Shown here: piece by piece, positions 5,879 to 11,799 of the stretch
Layout: every line of letters starts with the position of its first letter
Numbering within the stretch: position 1 is the first letter of the stretch
From: an uncultured Clostridium sp.
GTDB taxonomy: Bacteria > Bacillota > Clostridia > TANB77 > CAG-508
Assembly (NCBI GenBank): GCA_900553865.1
Contig: USFC01000050.1
Coordinates: forward strand, 1 to 11,799
DNA: 11,799 nucleotides
Reading direction: 5' to 3'
Position numbers and translations under genes: made by a program
Notes under the pieces: generated by a model
The model's database searches: none
Told to the model about the DNA's origin: nothing
The model's input: the letters and a program-made list of their open reading frames with translations, nothing else

Positions 5879-5903
5879 AAGTTTTGTCACAAAATTTATT
5901 ATA
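5873..5903. promoter_or_regulatory. 31-bp near-perfect palindrome overlapping a -10 box (operator candidate)
   Basis: Two 15-bp arms surround the central C at 5888. The left arm is TATAATAAGTTTTGT and the right arm ACAAAATTTATTATA; only the G5881/T5895 pair breaks the symmetry. It spans the -10 box and the start site (about 5885), so the transcript would contain little more than the right arm and could not form the full hairpin. That favours a DNA operator bound by a dimeric regulator. I cannot assign it to a known box family. Confidence 0.65.
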
Positions 5904-5924
5904 CAAATAGGAGGACTATTTACT

Positions 5925-6263
5925 ATGTTAGCACCAGAGAAAAAAGTTTATTTAAGTGACAATCTTGAAACGCCAGTTGGAAAATCTATCTTCAATTCAA
6001 TTGCATATTGGAAAGAACATGATTATGCATTAATTCCAACTAAGAAAAAAACTGAAAACTTTAAAGGTTATTCTGACCTGCTTGAAAAAGTTCCTTCACA
6101 TGGAACAGACTTTTACAGGTTCTTAGTAACTATCAGGGTTCCCTTCGAAGAAATTGAAGAATCACAGTTGCTTCCGAAGCACACCATTAACCTTAATGCA
6201 TCTCCTGCTGGTTCTGAATCTCAGGAATATGCTGAAGGTTATCTTTTCTCTTTTGCATATTAA
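5925..6263 (+). CDS. Small protein of unknown function under a palindromic operator (112 aa)
   Basis: I do not recognise this protein. It begins MLAPEKKVYLSDNLETPVGK and contains FYRFLVTIRVPFEE and a C-terminal EYAEGYLFSFAY; no membrane helix, signal peptide, cysteine or known motif is visible, so it is probably a soluble cytoplasmic protein. As a gene it is well supported: AGGAGG lies 10-11 bases before the ATG, a sigma-A promoter with a 17-bp spacer precedes it, and a strong hairpin follows the stop. The 31-bp palindrome over the -10 box implies tight, condition-dependent control. It follows murC on the same strand with an 87-bp gap. Its codon use is somewhat less AT-biased than murC. It may be a lineage-specific stress or housekeeping protein, but no function can be given. 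Confidence 0.85.
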   Translation: MLAPEKKVYLSDNLETPVGKSIFNSIAYWKEHDYALIPTKKKTENFKGYSDLLEKVPSHGTDFYRFLVTIRVPFEEIEESQLLPKHTINLNASPAGSESQEYAEGYLFSFAY

Positions 6264-6280
6264 GCTAAGTAAAATTATCC

Positions 6281-6330
6281 TAACCCCCTTAAGTCAGCAA
6301 TTGGCTTAAGGGGGTTAAACTTTGTTTTAG
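6281..6330 (+). terminator. Strong hairpin terminator after the 112-aa gene
   Basis: TAACCCCCTTAAGTCA pairs with TGGCTTAAGGGGGTTA (16 pairs, one of them G-T) around the loop GCAAT, 17 bp after the stop. The tail AAACTTTGTTTT is only moderately T-rich. It lies between convergent genes and could also act on spoIVB transcripts. Confidence 0.8.
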
Positions 6331-6375
6331 AACAAAATAAACATTATTAATATTTTTGACATTTTAGCAATCTTA

Positions 6376-7629
6376 TTATTTAGTCTGTAGCATTTGTTTT
6401 ATCATCATATCTGCAAACACTCCATATCCTACTTTAGGCTCATTTACCAAAACATGTGTAACTGCCCCTACAAATTTACCATTTTGTATAATTGGTGAAC
6501 CACTCATTCCTTGTATAATTCCACCTGTCTTTTCTAACAATCTTTCATCTGTTATTTTAATTAACATACTTTTATTATCTTTATTGTTGGCAGTATATAT
6601 TTTTTGAATTTCTATATCATAATATTCTTTTTTCCCGTTTTCTACCTCACATATTATTTGAGCCTTTCCTTTTTTTATTTCATTTCTATTCAAAATTTCC
6701 ATTTCTTCTGCATTTATTTTTAAGTTATTTTTATTAGATACTTTTCCAAATATTCCAAAACTAGTATTTTTATAAACTTCCCCTATTTTTTCCATTCCTT
6801 CTATGCTTCCTTTTATTTCACCAGGATTTCCATTTTCTCCTTTTTTTATAGAAACAATATTTGCATTTACTAATTCTCCATTTGAAATCGTAATTAAATC
6901 ACCTGTATCTACATCTGTAATTCCGTGCCCTAGTGAAGCAAACATTCCTGTAGAAGGAACATAAAATGAAGCAGTTCCTACACCTGCCGCTGCATCTCTT
7001 ACCCATAAGCCTAATTTATATTCATTTTGTTTAGTTTTAACAGGCGTAATACTGGTTTGTTCTTCTTCTTTTTCTCTTACATATTTAATAAAAACTTCTT
7101 TCCCATTAGAGGCATTTACTGTTTCTATTAAATCTTCTGTTGTTTCTATTTTTTTATTATCTATTGCTACAATTCTGTCTCCTTCTTTTATTCCTGAAAA
7201 TTCATATGGTCTTTTACCTTCTATTTCTGACATTCCCACAATCAATACCCCTTCAGTATACAGCTTTAAACCAATGGCATTTCCCAGTGGCACGACTTTT
7301 ACTTTTGGCACAACATTTACACTAACATCTTTTAATTGAATTTTATCTAATAAACTTATACTTAACTCTATCTTTCCAGCTTGCTCTAATGTAGAATTTC
7401 CCTCTATGCTTGTAGTTACTGCTTGTACAGTTCTATTTTGCTTATATTCCCCTATATTGGGATTAGAAATATCATTTTCCTTTATAGAAATTCCCCATAA
7501 AGTTGCTAAATTTAGACTTTCACCTTGCATTAAAATTATACTTTTGGGCATTAAAGTTATACTTGCCACATATACGTACAAAAGCAATAAAATAAATAGT
7601 AATAAAATTATTTTGATTTTTCTTTTCAA
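6376..7629 (-). CDS. spoIVB: SpoIVB sporulation serine peptidase (PDZ, S55 family)
   Basis: In Bacillus, SpoIVB is made in the forespore, crosses the inner forespore membrane and cleaves SpoIVFA, releasing SpoIVFB to activate pro-sigma-K in the mother cell. Here (417 aa) an N-terminal membrane anchor (about 2-27) is followed by a PDZ domain (about 114-185, with GIKEGDRIVAIDNKKI) and the peptidase domain. The catalytic triad is visible: His235 in SLGHGI, Asp361 in KITDERLL and Ser376 in GMSGSPI; the Asp-Ser spacing of 15 matches B. subtilis (363/378). The TTG at 7629 is chosen because AAAGGAG lies nine bases upstream; an ATG at 7674 would add 15 residues but has no clear ribosome-binding site. 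The usual neighbours recN and spo0A are absent on both sides. I found no clear sigma-G or sigma-F promoter. Confidence 0.94.
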   Translation of the reverse strand: MKRKIKIILLLFILLLLYVYVASITLMPKSIILMQGESLNLATLWGISIKENDISNPNIGEYKQNRTVQAVTTSIEGNSTLEQAGKIELSISLLDKIQLKDVSVNVVPKVKVVPLGNAIGLKLYTEGVLIVGMSEIEGKRPYEFSGIKEGDRIVAIDNKKIETTEDLIETVNASNGKEVFIKYVREKEEEQTSITPVKTKQNEYKLGLWVRDAAAGVGTASFYVPSTGMFASLGHGITDVDTGDLITISNGELVNANIVSIKKGENGNPGEIKGSIEGMEKIGEVYKNTSFGIFGKVSNKNNLKINAEEMEILNRNEIKKGKAQIICEVENGKKEYYDIEIQKIYTANNKDNKSMLIKITDERLLEKTGGIIQGMSGSPIIQNGKFVGAVTHVLVNEPKVGYGVFADMMIKQMLQTK

Positions 7630-7735
7630 TCTAAAAATCTCCTTTAATTTTTTATTACTATTTATTTTTACCATTTTTCAAATTTTCATTCTTCTTTTTG
7701 TATCTGTTTTTGGGGACGTAGCAAAAAAAACAGTT

Positions 7736-7897
7736 AAAGCTCCATTAGTGACTTTTCCGTTTGGAACCATAAAGTCGCTTTTGCATCGGTTCAAACTTTA
7801 ATTTCACTTTTAATAAGAGTATATATATACTCTTATTGGTGCTTAATGTACCAAAAGGGACAGATTAACCAAACGGAAACGTCCCTAATGGGGCTTC
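7736..7897. mobile_element. Fold-back, MITE-like intergenic element (about 160 bp)
   Basis: The outer arms are 29 nt inverted repeats, left 7736-7764 and right 7869-7897, 25 of 29 positions matching; both contain CCATTAG and TTTCCGTTTGG. A second pair continues inward: GTCGCTTTTG (7774-7783) against CAAAAGGGAC (7852-7861), 9 of 10 matching. The loop holds a perfect 26-bp palindrome. It encodes nothing. The shape fits a non-autonomous miniature inverted-repeat element or a dispersed structural repeat; no target-site duplication is evident. It lies 10 bp from the stop of the 572-aa gene and may serve as its transcription end. Confidence 0.6.
7812..7837. repeat. Perfect 26-bp palindrome within the fold-back element
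   Basis: Arms AATAAGAGTATAT and ATATACTCTTATT meet with no spacer. In DNA it could extrude as a cruciform; in RNA it would form a hairpin tip. Confidence 0.7.
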
Positions 7898-7903
7898 CCC
7901 ATT
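7887..7903 (-). terminator. Short GC-rich hairpin just after the 572-aa gene
   Basis: AATGGGG-AAG-CCCCATT on the minus strand, beginning 4 bases after the stop codon: seven perfect pairs with a 3-nt loop. No T run follows, so it may be an mRNA-end stabiliser or part of the fold-back element rather than a true terminator. Confidence 0.4.
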
Positions 7904-7906
7904 GTG

Positions 7907-9625
7907 TCAGCTGCCGAAGTAGCTATTGGTTTTGTATAAATCGTATTTTTCTCTAGCTAATGCTGTCAAATATATTTTTCTTAATTTTGCAATTTTACTT
8001 GATTTTTGTGCATCTTTCTCATATGTATCTGTATTTTTATTATATACTTTTACTTCTCCATTTATTATGTCATCAATACTATATGATTGTGATACATTTA
8101 CCATACAATCATAGCATTTGCTATTTGCGTGTGGATAATATGCATATGATACTCCATTATTTTCAAATGTTTGCATTTCAAATTCTGTTCCTTTATATGC
8201 CGCTATTACATTTTTATTGTTATCTATTACGTCTATGCTAGCTGGTGTATGTATTTCGTCGTCATTTTCTAATATTCCATTATTATTATCATCTGTTATT
8301 ATATATATTGTATCTTTTGAAACAAATTCTTTGTTTTTATTATTTGTTATTACACAATAATTATTAAAGTATTTTGCTCCTATTGGTATTCCTTGCATAA
8401 AGCTTGCAACTGATATATTGTTTACAAGCTTATCCCAGTCTTCTTCTGTAAATACAGGCATTGCAAATTCATAATTTGCATTTGACGAATAATTTGCTAT
8501 TGCTGTATTTAAAGTGGTTTGTATGGTTCTTCTTATTACTGATATTCTATTTTGATTAAATATTGAATCTTCTAGCATTGGGTTGTTATTGTTATTATCT
8601 AATTTAAATATTTTTTCATTTTTAGTATTTATCACAAAGTCTGTTATTTGTTTTCCGTTTTCATCTACTGCATCTTCTTGTGTTATTCTTGCTAAATATT
8701 GATTTACCCATGTGCTAAATTCATATGCTTCTGCATAATATTGAACTGCACTATTGCTATATAAATTTCCATTTATCGTCATTTTTTGTACAAATGCTAG
8801 TGTTTCTATATCTGTTATATTTTGTTTTTCGTTTTTGTTTAGCCAAAAGTATGAATTATTATCTTTATCGAAATACACTTTTCTATTGTTATATGTTACA
8901 TATTCATAATATTTTGGGTTTTGTACTACATTGTTTTCTATTAATGCTAATTGTTCTTGCAAAATTTCCTTTTCTATATCTATTCCATTATATTTTAAGG
9001 ATACCACATAGTCTTTTTTATGGTAATTTCCTGCTAAGTCTGTGTATTCAACAGTTTCTTTGTTTCCTAACTCTACTAAACTAGGATTTATTAATGTTCC
9101 AGATTTTGTTAAATACCCTAAGTCTCCAATTTTTCCATACACAGTTATGTTATTATCTAATGTATAGTTTACCTCAAAATCATAGGTTCCAGAATTATTT
9201 TTGTATCTGCAAGAATAATATATGTATGGCTTTAATCCATACTGATAATCTCCTATTTCTTCATTGTAATATTTTCCATAAATATAGTATCCATCATACA
9301 TTGTGTACACTATTGCTGGTATAAAGGCTTGCAAACTATCTTTGTCATATCCACTGGCTCCAAATTCTGTTCCCAATGAATTGTAAAAGGTATTTATTGA
9401 TGCTTCTATATCTCTTATTTTTGAATCACTTAATGATGAATATTTGTTATTTATTGTATTTAATTGAAATGCTTTTATTGCATCATGTGTAGCGGTTTGT
9501 AATTCTGTACTATATTTGCTTTGAAGGGAAATTGTATCTATTTGTGTTTGTATATATACTGTTACTACCATTGATATTGGCAGCATTATTATTACAAATA
9601 TAATAGCTAAATGTTGTAATTTCAT
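7907..9625 (-). CDS. Membrane-anchored surface protein, pilin-like cluster (572 aa)
   Basis: No named family is certain. The protein has a very short cytoplasmic start, one membrane helix (about 6-25, LAIIFVIIMLPISMVVTVYI), a helical region (about 26-85) and a long tyrosine- and asparagine-rich domain that should lie outside the cell. Visible features are AIVYTMYDGYYIYGKYY (104-120), an EF-hand-like loop at 445-456 (D1, N3, N5, G6, L8, D12) and a CYDC cysteine pair (504-507). ATG at 9625 is preceded by GAAAGGAAG. It is the last of four consecutive minus-strand genes of the same design, but an intrinsic terminator lies between it and the preceding gene, so it is probably made at lower level. 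It could be a tip, anchor or adhesin subunit of a pilus-like assembly; that is inference from position and layout. Confidence 0.85.
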   Translation of the reverse strand: MKLQHLAIIFVIIMLPISMVVTVYIQTQIDTISLQSKYSTELQTATHDAIKAFQLNTINNKYSSLSDSKIRDIEASINTFYNSLGTEFGASGYDKDSLQAFIPAIVYTMYDGYYIYGKYYNEEIGDYQYGLKPYIYYSCRYKNNSGTYDFEVNYTLDNNITVYGKIGDLGYLTKSGTLINPSLVELGNKETVEYTDLAGNYHKKDYVVSLKYNGIDIEKEILQEQLALIENNVVQNPKYYEYVTYNNRKVYFDKDNNSYFWLNKNEKQNITDIETLAFVQKMTINGNLYSNSAVQYYAEAYEFSTWVNQYLARITQEDAVDENGKQITDFVINTKNEKIFKLDNNNNNPMLEDSIFNQNRISVIRRTIQTTLNTAIANYSSNANYEFAMPVFTEEDWDKLVNNISVASFMQGIPIGAKYFNNYCVITNNKNKEFVSKDTIYIITDDNNNGILENDDEIHTPASIDVIDNNKNVIAAYKGTEFEMQTFENNGVSYAYYPHANSKCYDCMVNVSQSYSIDDIINGEVKVYNKNTDTYEKDAQKSSKIAKLRKIYLTALAREKYDLYKTNSYFGS

Positions 9626-9650
9626 TATTTCTTCCTTTCGTACTTTTATT

Positions 9651-9678
9651 AAAAAAGGACAGATTAAAAAATCTGCCC
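9651..9678 (-). terminator. Intra-operon intrinsic terminator
   Basis: GGGCAGATT-TTTT-AATCTGTCC followed by TTTTTT on the minus strand; nine pairs (one G-T), nine bases after the stop of the 177-aa gene. Only 25 bp separate its T run from the start of the 572-aa gene, leaving no room for a new promoter, so it probably works as a partial terminator. Confidence 0.75.
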
Positions 9679-9687
9679 GCTTAAATT

Positions 9688-10221
9688 TTATCTAACACTT
9701 GTTGTTCCTTTTGCAGTAACTATTCCTGAATGTCGAGCAGCAATTTGATATGTATCATTTCCTGCTATTTTATAAAAGAAGTTTTTTAATATTTGTGATA
9801 TTGTTTGGTTTGTGTTTGTTGCTGTAACTGCGATTCTATCTCCTTCTTTTAATGATATTTTTGAATTTTCTTGTAACATTGCTTCTACTTGACTTGTATA
9901 AAAATTATAATATAAATTTTCTCCTATTTTAGTCATCTCAGCTTGTGTTGTTTTTACCCCTGGATTTTCATCTAGTTGTTGAATTTCTATATTTACATCA
10001 AAGGTATTTCCCGTTGATGATATTGTTTCTACATATTTGTCATAGTCCTCTAAGGTAAGCTTCCCTGTTGTTCTAACTTTATCCACAAATTCTGTTGTTG
10101 CAGTTTGTACTGCAAGTTGTGATACATCATCTGTTCTTTCTGACATTGACATTAATGGAAAAACAAACATTAATACAGCTGCTAAAAATATTGCTACAAT
10201 GGTAATTAAACTATCTCCCAT
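9688..10221 (-). CDS. Pilin/pseudopilin-like membrane protein (177 aa)
   Basis: The protein starts MGDSLITIVAIFLAAVLMFV, one membrane helix at about 5-26, with no processed signal peptide visible. An outside domain follows with SQLAVQTATTEFVDKVRTTG (residues 34-53), a helix-rich stretch directly after the membrane, then beta-rich segments such as FDVNIEIQQ and GDRIAVTATNTNQT. This build (hydrophobic N-terminus, amphipathic helix, small beta domain) recalls TadE-type pseudopilins, but no conserved prepilin cleavage motif is present and I cannot assign the family. The start is secure: AAGGAGGAG lies 6-8 bases upstream. It follows the 270-aa gene by 16 bp, hence the same transcript, and is followed by an intrinsic terminator. 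It is probably a minor subunit of the same surface assembly. Confidence 0.85.
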   Translation of the reverse strand: MGDSLITIVAIFLAAVLMFVFPLMSMSERTDDVSQLAVQTATTEFVDKVRTTGKLTLEDYDKYVETISSTGNTFDVNIEIQQLDENPGVKTTQAEMTKIGENLYYNFYTSQVEAMLQENSKISLKEGDRIAVTATNTNQTISQILKNFFYKIAGNDTYQIAARHSGIVTAKGTTSVR

Positions 10222-10237
10222 TTTTTCTCCTCCTTAT

Positions 10238-11050
10238 TTACTTAATCAATGTAAAAATAATTATTCTTTTTTTCTTACTTTTTATTAAACTATTATCAAT
10301 TGAACTTCCATCTTCTGTATCACTTGCTTGGCTACTAGAATATTCGTATTCTCCTACTGTTTCAACAAATTTTGCTGATTTGTATTTACCTATAAAACCG
10401 CCTGTTTGTAATGGTACTTTTTTATAGTCTATGTATATAGCTCCTTTGTTACTATTTGCAGATAAGTTTGGGTTATACAAATTTGGGTTATAATAGATGT
10501 CTCCATTTAAGAAGCAGTCCAAATTTTCTTTTGTTTTTTCGTAACTACCTGTCCAAGGTTCATGCCTTAAAGTTTCTTCTTCCAAATCAAATGAGAAAAT
10601 ATTTTTACTTAAACTTTCTGTATATCCTCCGCTAAAATATTTGCTATACTTATTTTGCATGATTGTGTCATAATTTTTTCCCCATAGTTGAACTCCTGCA
10701 CTAGTTTTAGCATTTGAATTTGTTATATAGATAGGAAGAGGCTTTGCTTCAGAAAATTCACCTGTTGAAGTATTGTAATTTGCCTCTCTAAACACTACTG
10801 TATAATTTTCTTTATAATATTTATATAAAGTAGGTATTATTGTTTCTAACCCTACTATTCTATTTTCTGCTGCTTTTCCTGTAATCTCACTATCTTTTAT
10901 GTATTCATAATAGTTAGTTTCGTCTTTCGCATATAAAACTACATCTGCTGTTTTTTTTACATTTCCAAAAGCTATTATGCTTACTGTTAATGCCATTACA
11001 AATACTAGAAAAGCAAATGCCATTTTTAAAGCCTCTATAGCATTTTCCAT
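10238..11050 (-). CDS. Pilin-like membrane protein with MENA start (270 aa)
   Basis: It begins MENAIEALKMAFAFLVFVMA; a single membrane helix covers about 8-28, and the rest should be extracytoplasmic. After the helix comes DVVLYAKDETNYYEYI, then a long polar tyrosine/asparagine-rich domain (YYNPNLYNPNLS near 190), KFVETVGEYEY, a serine-rich linker and a basic-hydrophobic end, KKKRIIIFTLIK. The first residues resemble those of the next gene upstream (MENA at both starts, A7-L8 in common), suggesting a shared membrane-insertion or assembly signal. AAAGGA lies 11 bases before the ATG, a slightly long spacing. Gaps to both neighbours are short (29 and 16 bp), so it is co-transcribed. No enzyme motif is seen. 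A structural subunit of a pilus-like complex is the best guess. Confidence 0.85.
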   Translation of the reverse strand: MENAIEALKMAFAFLVFVMALTVSIIAFGNVKKTADVVLYAKDETNYYEYIKDSEITGKAAENRIVGLETIIPTLYKYYKENYTVVFREANYNTSTGEFSEAKPLPIYITNSNAKTSAGVQLWGKNYDTIMQNKYSKYFSGGYTESLSKNIFSFDLEEETLRHEPWTGSYEKTKENLDCFLNGDIYYNPNLYNPNLSANSNKGAIYIDYKKVPLQTGGFIGKYKSAKFVETVGEYEYSSSQASDTEDGSSIDNSLIKSKKKRIIIFTLIK

Positions 11051-11079
11051 ATTCTACGCATTCCTTTAATATTTACTTA

Positions 11080-11499
11080 TTAGTTTCCTGTTTTTGTTCC
11101 AGCTTCTACTACTGTTATGTTATTTACATATCCTGTTTTTGCATCATATTCACAAGTTATAGTGTATGTTTTTCCAGCTTTAAAACTTGCTTTTGCTGCA
11201 TTAATACTTGCTGTATCATTTTTTCCATTAATTCCTACAAGTAAACTTTCATCTTCTGCAGCAGTTGTAATGTTATGGTTTCTAACTGTATCACATAAAC
11301 TTCTTGCTCTAGTACCATTTACATTTGTTCCTTCATAGTCTGTAAAAGTTGAATTATATGTTGCTATTTTTGTTTGGTCCATTCCTGTTCCAGTCATTGC
11401 CTCTTTTGCTTGGTTAAATACCATCATTCCAAGTCCTATAATTAAAATTGATAATAATATTGCTCCTGCAATAATTAATGCTTTTGATGCATTCTCCAT
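11080..11499 (-). CDS. Small pilin-like protein, candidate major subunit (139 aa)
   Basis: It starts MENASKALIIAGAILLSILI; the hydrophobic helix covers about 6-28 and is followed by NQAKEAM and a compact domain of about 105 residues with YNSTFTDYEGTNVNGTRARS, a glycine/lysine-rich middle and beta-like TYTITCEYDAKTGYVNNI at the end. Small size, an N-terminal helix and first place in the run of four make it the best candidate for the major subunit. Unlike classical type IV pilins it has no charged leader with GFTLxE and no obvious cleavage site; a glutamate is present at residue 2. AAGGAGG lies 8 bases before the ATG. It follows the partial gene at the window edge by 55 bp with no terminator between, so the transcript may begin further upstream. 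Function is inferred from layout. Confidence 0.85.
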   Translation of the reverse strand: MENASKALIIAGAILLSILIIGLGMMVFNQAKEAMTGTGMDQTKIATYNSTFTDYEGTNVNGTRARSLCDTVRNHNITTAAEDESLLVGINGKNDTASINAAKASFKAGKTYTITCEYDAKTGYVNNITVVEAGTKTGN

Positions 11500-11554
11500 A
11501 ATAAATTTCCTCCTTAATTTTCACTTTTGTTTTTATATTTTTTAAAATTAATAA

Positions 11555-11799
11555 CTAAATTTGTTCAAATAATAAATATTTTATTTGGTTTGTTTTTTTA
11601 TGATATTCTTTTTTAGAACATATAAAATTTAAATTGCTATAATTTTTTATAAATTCTTCATATCCCATGGCATAAATTGCTTCCATTGCATATGTTTTAT
11701 CTGATTCTTTAAATTTTACTTCTACTTTTATGGAATTCTCGTTATTTTCTAGGTAACGATTTTTTTCATTTTTTGCAATTTCATTTTTCTCATTTTGGT
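11555..11799 (-). CDS. 3' end of an unidentified gene (runs off window)
   Basis: One minus-strand frame stays open from the window edge to a TAG at 11557-11555, 80 sense codons. It reads charged and low-complexity at first (NEKNEIAKNEKNRYLENNE), then VEVKFKESDKTYAMEAIYAM and ends KYLLFEQI. No start codon is in the window and the protein is not recognisable; the charged N-terminal part could be a linker or coiled coil. The other two minus-strand frames hit stops within the first few or few tens of codons. It precedes the pilin-like genes on the same strand and may belong to the same operon. Confidence 0.55.
   Translation of the reverse strand, partial: QNEKNEIAKNEKNRYLENNENSIKVEVKFKESDKTYAMEAIYAMGYEEFIKNYSNLNFICSKKEYHKKTNQIKYLLFEQI

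Noticed and set aside
7630..7740. Sigma-G promoter for spoIVB (GAATG as -35)
   Set aside because: No sequence close to CATNHTA lies 17-18 bp downstream, so the match is too weak to report.
7960..9324. Several plus-strand frames rich in Leu, Tyr and Cys opposite the 572-aa gene
   Set aside because: They are antisense shadows of an Asn- and Tyr-rich gene, with odd composition and no ribosome-binding sites.
11080..11499. Classical type IV prepilin cleavage site in the 139-aa protein
   Set aside because: There is no charged leader ending in G/A followed by FxxxE; the hydrophobic helix begins at residue 6, so a standard PilD substrate is not supported.

Overview
The window comes from a strongly AT-rich, endospore-forming Firmicute, most likely an uncultured gut-type member of the Clostridia. 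The evidence is consensus AGGAGG ribosome-binding sites, sigma-A promoters with 17-bp spacers, the sporulation genes spoVG (with a sigma-H promoter) and spoIVB, and Firmicute-type S10, L3, L4, L23 and L2. TGA is used as a normal stop. Species cannot be named from sequence alone.

Region 1 (1-3334, minus strand) is the start of the S10 ribosomal-protein operon: a perfect-consensus sigma-A promoter, a leader of about 340 nt with several hairpins, then rpsJ, rplC, rplD, rplW and the first 172 codons of rplB. Two gaps are unusual. A 123-bp S10-L3 spacer can form a pseudoknot-like structure beside the L3 ribosome-binding site. A 371-bp gap between L23 and L2, which usually nearly touch, holds a 100-nt hairpin and a second stem next to the L2 ribosome-binding site.

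Region 2 (3343-6330) holds small transcription units: an orphan 96-aa gene divergent from the S10 operon; spoVG (minus); murC (plus); and an orphan 112-aa gene whose promoter is overlapped by a 31-bp near-perfect palindrome, a strong operator candidate. Intrinsic terminators close most of these units.

Region 3 (6376-7903, minus) is spoIVB, the PDZ-containing serine peptidase that signals for sigma-K activation during sporulation in Bacillus, followed by a fold-back, MITE-like element of about 160 bp.

Region 4 (7907-11799, minus) is the least conventional part: four consecutive genes for proteins that each begin with one N-terminal membrane segment and continue as a presumably extracytoplasmic domain (139, 270, 177 and 572 aa), plus the 3' end of another gene at the edge. 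The layout suggests a pilin-like or pseudopilin-like surface assembly, with an internal terminator lowering expression of the large last subunit. No assembly ATPase, membrane platform or peptidase lies in the window, so that function is inference.
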